This document shows positions 46,934-57,829 of a DNA stretch of 64,000 nucleotides, one piece after another. Origin of the DNA: Limonium bicolor (taxonomy: Eukaryota; Streptophyta; Magnoliopsida; Caryophyllales; Plumbaginaceae); the NCBI GenBank assembly GCA_023374045.1, contig CM041778.1, positions 98,644,839 through 98,708,838 of the forward strand. Direction: 5' to 3'. The position numbers and the translations under genes are program-made. The notes under the pieces are model-generated. The model was not told the origin of the DNA and ran no database searches. It was given only the letters and a program-made list of their open reading frames with translations. The number at the start of each line of letters is the position of its first letter. The first letter of the stretch is position 1.

Positions 46934-49900
46934 TGTAACACCCCTACCGTTAAAACATGCTTACCGTCCAATCTCCTTACACATCAGATACACGCAGCGG
47001 ATACTTACTTACATACAATGGGTGATACAATGCCGTTAACCACCCACGTGGCTAACAAGGCTACTACTACTGCTTACAGCATCGGTCTGATGGACCGGAA
47101 TCCTGAGTACTACACATCTATAATACATACTCCATTCATCAATCAAATACAATAATGCTCCATTCAATACTTACTCCTCCATAATCCATACATTACAATA
47201 TACTTAACCGAGTCTACTAGGATCTTTATACAATTATAATGTCCCTTCCAAGTTCATACATACTCACTAAGAGTCTACATCTACCCATTCCTCACAACTA
47301 CTTACTTTCTAAGTACAAGGGTGTGCCGCCGGTCTCTTACCTTGACCATCCGCTTCGGGTACCTGCACACTAAAAACGTTCCCCCTAGGGGGTCAGCTTT
47401 CGCTGCGCGTGATAACCGCATACCCCGCGTACTAGTGAGGGTACGCCGACCACTTGGTCGAATACATGCAGTTCATTTTCATACAAACATATATGCATAC
47501 ATGCTCTTATACACAATATTACAATACATTACGCAAGACATACACACATACATACACTTCGTTACATACAAGAAGTACAACATAAACCAACCAATACATA
47601 CTTACCTTTTTCCGAATTACACATACACATTACATGCACAATATACAATATTTGTTAGCTTCATTGGTCCACCCGGGTTAATCGGGTGGAGATTACTCTT
47701 TTACTCGTTACTTCATACATACACATACATACTCATACATACTTACGGATCCATACTTACTTACTCTTACTCTTACTCAAGTTAAGTCGTCGGGACCTCC
47801 GGCCCTGGGGACTACTCCGTCCCACCTCCGGGATTTACTTGACTCACCAATCCGGGATGCTACCCATTTAAGGGATTTGGGCCGCGGACCAGTTTAAGAG
47901 TCAGGAATTGCAGCCAACCTCTTGTGACTCCGCATCCTCACGTGTGGCCGAAACTATATCGGACTTCTACTCATTCCAATTTACTCACTTAAGTTAGGAG
48001 TTAGGTAGTTAGGAATTAGCAGAAGTCATTCATTCAAGCCACAATAATACAATACAAAGCTCATATACACATCCATACAAATACAGTGCAATATACAAGT
48101 ACACTACAAAATACAATACACATCATCATCATTCATATGTTTCATGAATTATACAAACTATTGTTCAAGACAAATATCAAGAACAATGTAAACAAGCACA
48201 GGTAAGTGCAATATAGTCCGATTCATGCATTTATCTTATTAGGTGATCAAATAAGCACACAAATCGGGGTAACCAGATTAGGATACAGGGCATGAAGAAA
48301 TCATACCTTTCACCGTTGTACTTGTATCCCAACGTTCCTCCGGTGTTCACAATTCAAATCCTATGATATACATACAACCGAATAATTAATCTAACTATCA
48401 TTAACTTAATTCGGTTACCCTTACGCTTCCTAACTCATACTTACTAAGTCTTCACATTCTTATACTTACTTTTAATTACTTAACAATGGTTTACTTACAT
48501 ATATGCACATACGTATAGGTGGGTATACATATACATATATATATATATACTTACCATAGTCTTATAGTTTTTTTTTTTGCAAGTTTTGACTCGACCGAAC
48601 TTGCGACCGATCTTGCAAGTTCGTTCCAAGTTAGTAGGCTACATCGGGTGAAAATTCCAGGGGCGACCGACCTTGCTAGTCCGGTCCCAAGGTCGGTCCA
48701 TTCCAGTGAGTTACTTAACGGAAAATTTTAGCCCGACCGACCTTGCAAGTCCGGTCGCAAGGTCGGTCCATTCCAGTAGCTTACAAGACGGAAATTTTCC
48801 TGGCCGACCGAACTTGCAAGTCCGGTCGCAAGTTCGGTCCATTCCAGAAGGTTACTGACGAGAATTTTTCTGGTCTGACCGAACTTGCAAGTCCGGTCGC
48901 AAGTTCGGTCCATTCCAGAAGCATTCCCGTCTTTGTAAATCTAGGCTCGACCGAACTTGCAAGTCCGGTCGCAAGTTCGGTCCGGCCCAGTATTTGCATT
49001 TTCGTTTCTGTTTCCAGTCCTCTCTTTTACCCATTACTTCCCCATTGTTCCTACACTTAATCCCACATGTTTTACCACTAAATAAACCTCTTAATACACC
49101 TCAGTTCATCCATCAATTCCCTACTCATTCCTAAATCCATACACAATTTCTCTCACTTTCTTTCAACACTTACAATAGTTTTCTTTCCTCTTGTGCTACA
49201 GATTTTCATACTCCATTCTACCATCCAATACTTCCTCTACCAATGTCACTCCTAGCATCCCAAATACCTCTTCTTACTTTTCCAATTCACTTCCAAGCAA
49301 TTGTACCATCTATACCAAGTCCAACATTCATTTACCAATTCCTACACACTAGTTTTTCCCTAACTTCTCCAAGGCATTTTTACACTTTGCTACAGATTTT
49401 GGTTTCCACTACCATGCTACCGATTTATCACTCAACTTCTAACCTCCATTACTTCCTCAACTAATGCTACTCCTAGCATCCAAAATACATTACTCACAAC
49501 CTAATCCCTTCCCATTTAAAACCTCATATCTAAATCTGTTACAAGCTACTAAAACACTCATTTTAACTTTCCAAAATCTGTTCCAAATGTATCTAAGTCC
49601 TCAAATTCCTGGATAAAATTCGACATAGTCTCCCCTACAATTCTTATACACTCTCACCGCAATGTTTCCTCACACATTAACATCATCTCACCTGTTCATA
49701 CACAACATCAATATACAAGCTCCCATACACAAATACCAATACTAAAACACTACTAAAAATTCCTGCACTCAACAACCCAATACCCAACTAAGTTTCAATA
49801 CATTTTACATGTCTTTCAATGGTTTTAAGCACCTAGATTCTCCTGCACAATACATTACTACACAATACCATTTCCATTACTCATTTCAAACTTCTAAAAT

Positions 49901-51252
49901 TCTATTACATGCATATATATAAAAAGTTACACAGAAGAGCATCCTTACCTTGTTTCTCCTTCTAGTTTTCTTTCTTCCTCTTGCCTCTTCCTTCTCTCCC
50001 TACCGGTTATAGTACTTCACTCAATCTATCATTATAACCCATACATACACACCATTTCAATACTAAAACTAACCCTAAACATTATTATAAGCTTAATGTA
50101 GGTTTTAGGGTTTAGAAAATTGCATTACCTTGCAAGGGTGCAAATGAAGCTTGGAGTGGTTCAAGAACAAGATTTCCAACTCCTCAACAAGCCAAAATCG
50201 GCTAGAATGCAAAGAAACCAAACAAGGTTTTAGCTTCATTTTCGTTTTGCCCATGAGGCTAGAAAAACAAAGGAGTTTCAAGAAGATTTTTACCTTAAAA
50301 TGACAAGGAGGAAGAGGTGGTTCTAATGGTGGTCTTGAAACTCCAAATGCTCCATACCCATGGAGATGAAAGTTGTTGTTTTGATTTTTGAAAAGATAGG
50401 AATGTAGCTCTTGATGAGAGGATTCCAATGGTGTAGTTTTTATAATTTTCGGAGAAGGTTTGATAGAGTAAAGAGGAGAGAAGTGAGGTTTTTAGTGGGT
50501 TCTCTCAAGCTTCCATGGAAATCGCTTGGGGAAGGAGAAGGAAGAAATGGAGAGTGAGGGTGGGGGTTCACGTGAGAGAAGAGAATGGGGAGTAGGAGAG
50601 AGAGTGTGTGAGTGAGTAAGGTAATAAAGTAGGTTAGTTTACTTTATTAGTTTTGTTGTTTTGTAAATAAGAGAGTGAGTGTGTGAGAGAGTGTGAGAGG
50701 GGGAGTCCCCATCGGACACACACAGCACACACATACCACTTTTACTTTTTATTTTCAAAGTGGACACATAAGTTTTGGTTATTTATGTTTCTACCCCACA
50801 ACTTCCCGTTTTTGACGGTTTTTACTAATTCCTCGTTTTATTGATTTTATTGGTCCTAAAGCTTCACTAATATTTATTAATGATTATTTAGTTGACCAAA
50901 ATTGTTACGAGTCTATTTGACCCGCTTAAAGACACGTTTTCCCGGTTACCTCGAAAAACGCGCTTTAAGGTTCGTTAGTGGTTTTAATCCGTTTTAAGGA
51001 TCCGTTTTCTTCGGGAGTTGTTCCCATATATTATTTAGGTCTTATTAAACCTTTAGAATTCCTATAATACTCTAACCGAGGTCTCATACCTCCTATGGTT
51101 ATTTAACGCTTATTTAGCGTTTTCCGCTTTTTAAGCATTTATTTATTCTTTTGGATTTATTTTTCCTTACCAGTATTAATTAGGTACCCTTAGGCCCTTA
51201 AATACGTATTAGATTAATTTTAAATCCCTATATTTAAGTTCGGGGTATTTCA
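46934..51252 (-). mobile_element. 3' LTR of a minus-strand gypsy element (same family as the solo LTR)
   Basis: On the minus strand it runs from TGAAATACCCC to GGGGTGTTACA, the same termini as the solo LTR at 22061-26624. It is preceded on that strand by a polypurine tract. A shared GCCACGTGGGTGG tract lies about 100 bp from the 3' end in both. Length is 4319 bp against 4564 bp. It contains the six-unit hairpin array at 48593-48982. The open frames are compositionally biased (TACA-rich part, 47460-47770) and show no domain. Confidence 0.88.
48593..48982. repeat. Six-unit hairpin array in the minus-strand LTR
   Basis: Units begin at 48593, 48665, 48735, 48806, 48877 and 48949 (period 70-72). 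Each has GACCGAACTTGC or GACCGACCTTGC, a 10-nt loop (usually AAGTCCGGTC) and the matching arm GCAAGTTCGGTC or GCAAGGTCGGTC. Units 1 and 2 carry one mismatch each. The other four are perfectly paired. Confidence 0.92.
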
Positions 51253-51300
51253 ATCTACCCCCCTTAGGAACTTTGTCCTCAAAGTTGTTCGAGGTTATAG
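51253..51300 (-). promoter_or_regulatory. Polypurine tract and conserved pre-PPT stem
   Basis: The minus strand reads AAGGGGGGTAGAT immediately before the LTR start, a standard plus-strand priming site. Just upstream, AACTTTG and CAAAGTT (around TCCT) form a perfect 7-bp stem. The nearby CGAACAACTTTGAGGAC wording is typical of the zone after pol in Tekay/Del-like chromoviruses. Confidence 0.7.
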
Positions 51301-52440
51301 GTTTACAATGCTTACTCATTCTTACGTGTCTAATACCAAAGCCATACGTTCTTCCTCCTTACTATTCCCAAATCAGTTACTCAAGGTTTCTCCTTTCCAT
51401 ACCATACCAATGCACAATAATTACTCCGATCCGCACTACTACCGACCATCCGGTTCCTCATTACCAAATTTATACATACATACAATGCAAAGCTATCCCC
51501 AAAGCGATGCAATACACATACAATCCCGCAGACACTCAGGTCATCTAGACACAGAACTCCTCTATGTCCCGCTGCCCTTGGAATAATACAACGTAATATA
51601 CTACTATCTTTTCCCGTACCAGCTTCCAACACATACTTAGTCTCCACTCTGTGGAAAATCCTTCCCCATGGCTACATCGAAATCCTTCTAGAACATACAA
51701 CTCCAGATTCCAATTTATGTTCATTACTTCTATCCTATGTGTGATTCTTGTGACCACTTGAGGGGAGCTTCAAGAATCATTCGACCCTGATGTGATCAGC
51801 ATCAGTGTTGAACTATCTTTCCACCCCAATTTGTGTTCGGTTTCCCTTGATCTGATCAGGATCAAGTTCGACTTCCCACCTCAGGTTCAACCAAACAAAT
51901 AATTTAATTGTTTTCATTTTCTATCTTTTTATTCTTTCTAGTCGTGATTACGAATTCATACATCTCCAAAGGATGGAATCAATCCATCAATCATCCTCAC
52001 TCTACTTCCCAAATGCTTTACTCCATGGTTCAATCCTAATGCTCATTTCATCAACCCTCACTACTTCCATCCATTACTCACCATCATCTCCTATATTCTA
52101 ACTAAGGAATACTACATTTATAAGATTTAGTTGACTTCAATTGTTTCAAATATTTTACTTATGATTCCACTACTCATAAACTTCATTCATCTACTATCCT
52201 CATTCATTCCGTACTACTTCTTCAAAGGTTACAATACTTGTGGAGCTCCGTCCACTACTCATTACTTTTCTTTTACTAATAATCTTACATTGGTGTTACA
52301 AGATAGATATATCCATCCCCTGGTATTTGCATGTCTAATTACCATAATTACAATGTGAATGAGTACTTATGTTTATTTAACATAGTATCAATCATCAATT
52401 TGGTTCTCATTTGTGCTCTGCACATTATGGTTTATGTGTT
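51301..52440 (-). mobile_element. Non-coding interior of the minus-strand gypsy element, part 1
   Basis: No integrase or chromodomain is readable on the minus strand, where an autonomous element of this type should carry it. Open frames on either strand are low-complexity. It includes the two-unit hairpin pair at 51787-51866. Confidence 0.5.
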
Positions 52441-55140
52441 TTATTCACAAAACTTACGTTAAGCGGTTTTCGCTCTACCACCCTTAAAAGGGATTACGCC
52501 CACGTAATCTACCATATTTTATTATTATTAAACTTTGGTTTAATCAATCTGGACAAACTGAAACGTTTAGCTTCACTACCGTATACTATACGATATGCTC
52601 TGGTCAAAGGGATCTTAACCATACCAATGGTTTAGTCTTTGCACCAAGAGTTCCTATATGAGTTTATTTAACTCATATTTAATTCGGTTCTAGCCTAATC
52701 GGCTTCAAGGCATTAATAGCCATTGTATTATACTCCTAGCTAGGGCCCACTAGCTTCTGCTACGCGACCCTGATAACTTGGGTTATTCACCCCTCTTGTT
52801 ATCCTTAATGTGCTATACATCACCTTCTTATCCGTCTATTATGGGAATAAGGTTTACTAAACAACTGCGGTATTCTTTTACCGTGTTTGAACTCAACGAG
52901 TTTAAGATTTATAACCAGCTCTCTGGTAATCTACTGCACATGCTATTTGTGCTTCCACGATTATTCGTTAAGTTCCTCCGACTTATTGTCGGGCGAGGTT
53001 AAGCCACTATTTAGTTATAGCGCTTCCTCTGTTGTCAATAGCTCCTGGATTACACCAGTTCTTCTGGTTCAGTACAAGTGTTCTTTACTTGTATGACCTT
53101 GCACTGATATGCGTCGGTCCTAGTGACTTTCTTAAGTCTCATTTCATTCTTTTATTCCACTGGGGTTCACATCTTGTGATTGTTAGTGTGTTTTACACTC
53201 TTCGTGCTTGTTGGTGAAAAGAAGGGTTTACTACAGTTTACATTCTCTATATCCTTAGCCATCCCATTAGATCATTAGCTGTGCAGGTGCAATACCAAAA
53301 CACTCAGTCATACAGAGTGCAGAGGCGTAAACGCTTGACAGTAAGTCACTTATGTGATAGGAAAGAATATTTCTATGTGTCATCTGATACTTATACTCCG
53401 TGTCATTGCTTAACTACTTCTTCATAGCGGTCCCTTGTTGCGCACCGTATTCTTACTCATTGTATAACATCGTTTTTACTGTTTCTGTTACTGTGATAGT
53501 TTCTCTTTACTCATTGCCATTGTCATTGGCACAATTCCCTTATGGTATGTATACCCTGGGGTTTCCAATGTTCGTGTGTATGACGGTTGTCGTAGCATAC
53601 CACAATATTAATATCTTCCCAATGTGGAGATGTTCTTTCATTTTAGGTTTCATGTGTAGGTTAGCTTACCTCACATTCCATCCTCATTTATGATACGGTT
53701 TACCAAGTATCTTGGTTGACCAAGGGTGAGATAACTCATCGGGTTATAAGCTCTCTTGAGCGTTAGTCATTCGTGATGTTCAACGTGTGTTCACATTAAT
53801 TGCTTTGATAATTATTGTCTTTCAGTGCTGAGCATTGGTTTAGGCTCTGGCTGTGTAGTTTTGCTTGTATGTATATTACCAGGACATCCCACGAAACTTC
53901 AAGGGTTTTCTGGTCCCGTTCTCCAATTGGAGAGTACTCTGTCATTGGTAAATGAAATTTCTTGTTGAGAGGCTTGTTTCCACTCATAGGTCTTATGACA
54001 AGTTTGCTATGTTAGTGTTTACACAATGGTTCACCACATGCTTGGGTGCATACGGAGTATGCTTATTCCATCGCCCCTTGGCAATGTCTATATGCGTAGG
54101 CTTTTCTGTTATAATAGATGGAAGCCTTTCTCAGGGTCCACATCTTCACCACATTGGTGGTCTTAGGCTAACGAGGGGTACCTTCCCTCGGATTTCTCGT
54201 AGTGTCCAAGTGTGGACTAGGCCAATGTTGGCATTATCATGATTCTTATGCCTCTGTGCTACCATTGCTACAAAAGGCATGGCGGTAATTAAGAACTCCG
54301 TCAATTGTATACTAGGCTGATGTCCTAGTGACAGTGACATTGGGTTGGCCATTACTCCAAGCCACTCAGGATGTTGGGTTTGAATTTATGGTCCAGTTGT
54401 TGATTTCTTGTCGTATGAGACAATATTTCTTGCAAGTCTTGTTAGTAATGGTGTGGGTTTTGCAACCGTTTAAGGTTACACAACGCATCAGGTTTATGGC
54501 TTTAGAGCCATATTGCGGCAAGCTATGCTCTTTGCAAGCTGCTTATACGTGTTTCCACTCCATGTATACCGTCATAGGTTGGAGGTATTATTGGGCTCCG
54601 TGGTAAGTCGTGGCATCACGCTTCCGTTCATAGGAGGCCTTTTTAGGCAAATGGTATTGATAGGTGTCTCTCAGTATCTTAGGGCATTTCCTGTTAAGTG
54701 AAATCCCTTCGGTGTCCTAACCGAGTGTTCGTTTTAGCTCCCGTGCTCATATCATTACGCTTGTTCAACTGTTGTTAACGCAGACACCCTTCAAGGATCG
54801 CTCTTGGGTGTTGGTAGCTATGCCGTTACATCCGGCTAATGTTTATAACATGTGTTGTCCTCTATACCGTCTTACGGTATTGTATTAAGTTATTCCCCCT
54901 TTTGGGTCATAACGTCTCCTGTCGTTGGGTAGGCCGTCTGTACTTGCTCCCAGTGCTTGAGACTAGGTTTAAATATCCTCTCCGATTATGGATTGTGCTT
55001 CGTAGTAATCTTGTGATTGCTCTTGGGAGTTCTGTCCCGTTTGCTGAGCATTGTGGTGTTCATGTTAGGCAACTGCCTTACTGTGTTTAGGCTGGGTATA
55101 CCTTCCAGTTATCACGTATTTGTTTGGTGTCCTCGAGACA
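52441..55140. other. Chain of short stem-loops in the element interior
   Basis: Different short inverted repeats follow one another along this segment. Examples are GATTACG/CGTAATC (52492-52509), ATTAAAC/GTTTAAT (52527-52544), TTAACCAT/ATGGTTTA (52615-52634), ATATGAGTT/AACTCATAT (52656-52678), TACAAGT/ACTTGTA (53073-53093), ACCAAG/CTTGGT (53702-53716), GCATAC/GTATGC (54048-54062), CGAGGG/CCCTCG (54172-54190), TATGGC/GCCATA (54495-54512) and ATACCG/CGGTAT (54864-54880). No protein-coding signal is present in either direction. See the findings. Confidence 0.5.
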
Positions 55141-57829
55141 TATCCAATTGTGGAGGGTGATTTTTCGGTATGAGGGGGGGGGGGGGTCTATGTAAATGAC
55201 TAAAAGCCTAGATCCTAAAATGCCATTCTGTGGAGGGTGAAAACCCGTTATTATGGCATCCCTCAAATACCTACTCTATCGTCCGTCTTTCCCAGAAAGC
55301 ATAAGGGGAATGCTAGTGAGCACTACACCCGCTCTCAATGGGCTCCACGCGGACTTATGCCCTAAGGGCGAAAATTGACTAGAGTCGCCACCTAGTTTGA
55401 CCTAAGGAACTAGGAAGGAAAGATGAGGGTTCTAAGAACCGTTAATTGACTCTGAGATTGTTGTCTATGGATAGGACTTATCTGGTCATTTACAGAGATT
55501 CTATGTTGGGTTCGCACTGGGTTACACCCCTCAGAAGTGGCAACGACCACGACTTTGGATTGGTGCCCGAGGAAACCTCGGTCTCCAATTGTCGGGATTG
55601 CCTTCTTTCAAAACCTTATTAGAGAGATTCAGTTAATGCCGAAGGATAGGATTAGGACGGGAAGAGAGAGAGTGGATGAGGCGAGCTTTTCTGCCAAGCT
55701 AACGCCAAGAGGAAGAATTGGTGAATTCGAATGAGTATAGAATGAAGATTTGGAATGGTCTGAGGTTGAGTGAATTAGAAAAGACTTGAAGTCTGATGGT
55801 TTGAAGTTTGTGAGAGCCGAAGAAGGTTTGAGTGTTTGAGAGGTATGAGGGTCATCTTAGAAGGGGAAAAGGGTTTTTTGTTTGGAATGGGGTCGCACCC
55901 TAGATGGGTTGCCTACGTACTCAATTCCCTGTTGAGATCAAACCTTACGTAGTTCACGCATTTTGGGATTTTAGGAGTTTTGTGAGGTTTTGAAGGGTTT
56001 GAAGTTTCGGATGTGAGAGATTAGTCTGGGAGACGCTCGGGTCTATGAGACGGTTGGGATGGGATGTCAAGGCCTGTGAGACGCTCGGGTCTGTGAGACG
56101 CTTGAATCTTAAAATGGTGGAGAAATTGAGATGTTCGAGTCTGTGAGGCGCTCGGGCCTGTGAGACGTTAGAAGTTAGAGAGGAGTTGGGATTAGGGAGA
56201 TGATTCGAGTTTGAGGCGATTTGGAGTTTGAATGGTGATTTGAGTATGGAGTGTTTTGGGGTTTTGAAGATGATTAGAGTATGTGTGAGGCAATTGAAGT
56301 CTGAGTAGAGATCCCGGGTTTTTTGGATTTGAGGTTTGAAAGCGATTGAGGAAAATCATTTTATTGTAAAAGGGCGGATAATCCCAAGGGATTACCCTAT
56401 GTACCCCCTCGAACACGACACTTAATTAGTGTAAGTGCCGAGGCTCGAAAGATGGGGCAATGAATTTATGTCGAAAAATAGGATTCAGAGAGAAACACCA
56501 TGAATGAGATGTTCTCGGTCGAACCCTAATAACGTCTCTAACTCCCGGGTTTTAAAACGTTAAAAACCGAAAACATTGAAATTGAGCGGAAGGGAGTTAG
56601 ACGATTCTAAAATCCCGGCTGCGACTAGGAAGGTCATTACTTCCCTAGCACCCCGCCTTGTAAAAATCTAGGCTGCAATTAGGGGAGGTTTGTCACCCTA
56701 ATGCCCCGCCTAAAGAGATCCAGACTGCGACAAGGGAGGTTACGACCCCAGTGCCCCGCCTCGGATTTTTATTTTGGAAGAGAGACAAGCGATATCTAAC
56801 TAGGAAGAAAACGTTCTTTGAAGGTGTTAGACATCTCATGTTCCCCGAAAACGGTTTATTTGAGTTGAAAACTAAGTTTGAAAACCTTTGAAGTTGTTCG
56901 GAATTCTCGATGAAGAAACACTGATTTTGAGAAATGTTTTAGGAGAAAACTTTCTGTATATGTGAGAAGAACTTCTGCATTTGGAAGAGTTTTCTGTGAT
57001 GTGAGAAGAGTTTTTCCTTTTAAATTCCACAAAATAGTTTCTTTTGAAAACTTGGTGAAACTTGAAAAAAAGATGGTTTGAAATTGAATGAAATTTACAA
57101 ATTGAGAGTGGATGTATTGTGGATAGGATTTGGCCGAATGAATCGGGCTTGAATTGAATTGAAGTCGAGTTTGAATTGGATTGGGGTCGAGTTTGAATTG
57201 GATTGAGGTTTGATTTGGGTCAAGGTCAGGAGGGGTCAAAGTTTGATCAAGATCAGCATTCGGATTGGTCAAAGCTAGGCCGGGTCAAAGTTCGGGTCAA
57301 GGTCAAAGTTCGGGTCGGGTCGGTCAAAGTTCGGGTCAAGGTCAAAGTTCAGGTCAAGGTCAAAGTTCGGTCAAGGTCAAAGCCCGGGTCAAGATTTGAC
57401 TTTTGTGGACTTGGTTTGAATTGATTTGGGCCTTGGGTCGGTTTGGGTTGGGCTTGGGCCGAATTTGGGTATTGGGCCATATTGGACTTTGGGCCAGATT
57501 GGGCTTTGGGCCATTGGTCTTTGGGTCGATTTGGGATGGGTTGAGTTTGGAGATGGGCCAAGTTTTGGATGGGGAGATTTTGGGCTAAGTGGGCTGAATG
57601 GGCCTTGTTTGAACTTTGGGCCGAATGAGCCTTGTTTGAACTTTGGGCCGAATGGGCCTTGTTTAGGCTTTGGGTCTAGGGATTTACGTTTACAAAATGA
57701 TTATGGAAAATGAGAGACAATTTTGAATTTGAGGATGGAGGATGAGAAGATGAAATGTTAGTGAGAGAAACCGGAATAAGAATATTAATCTATATACATA
57801 CTTTAGGTGTGTGTTTTAGGGTTTAGGGG
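55141..57829 (+). mobile_element. Non-coding interior of a large LTR element, left of its LTR
   Basis: Phrases such as GAGTCGCCACCTAGTTTGA and GAAGGTGTTAGACATCTC are common in the non-coding interiors of large plant gypsy derivatives (LARD/Ogre-like). Sub-repeats: GAGACGCTCGGGTCTGTG words (56025-56170), stem-loop units at 56630-56770, (GGTCAAAGTTCGGGTCAA)n at 57190-57390 and TTGGGCC-rich DNA at 57420-57680. It contains the GCCTACGTACTCAATT module (55911-55957) that recurs at 62695. A purine-rich AGGGTTTAGGGG precedes the LTR. The open frames are products of the repeats. Confidence 0.55.
56630..56770. repeat. Three-unit stem-loop repeat
   Basis: Units are framed by GGCTGC(G/A)A and (A/G)(C/T)(A/G)CCCCGCCT. 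Unit 1 pairs CTAGGAAG with CTTCCCTAG (one bulge), unit 2 pairs ATTAGGG with CCCTAAT, and unit 3 pairs only weakly (AAGGG with CCCC). The outer words stay the same while the stems change. Confidence 0.6.

Noticed and set aside
52778..54701. Several plus-strand open frames of 60-97 codons
   Set aside because: No domain, no shared frame, and the segment is better described by its inverted repeats.
55160..55185. Poly-G run as a regulatory signal
   Set aside because: Simple homopolymer; nothing links it to a function.
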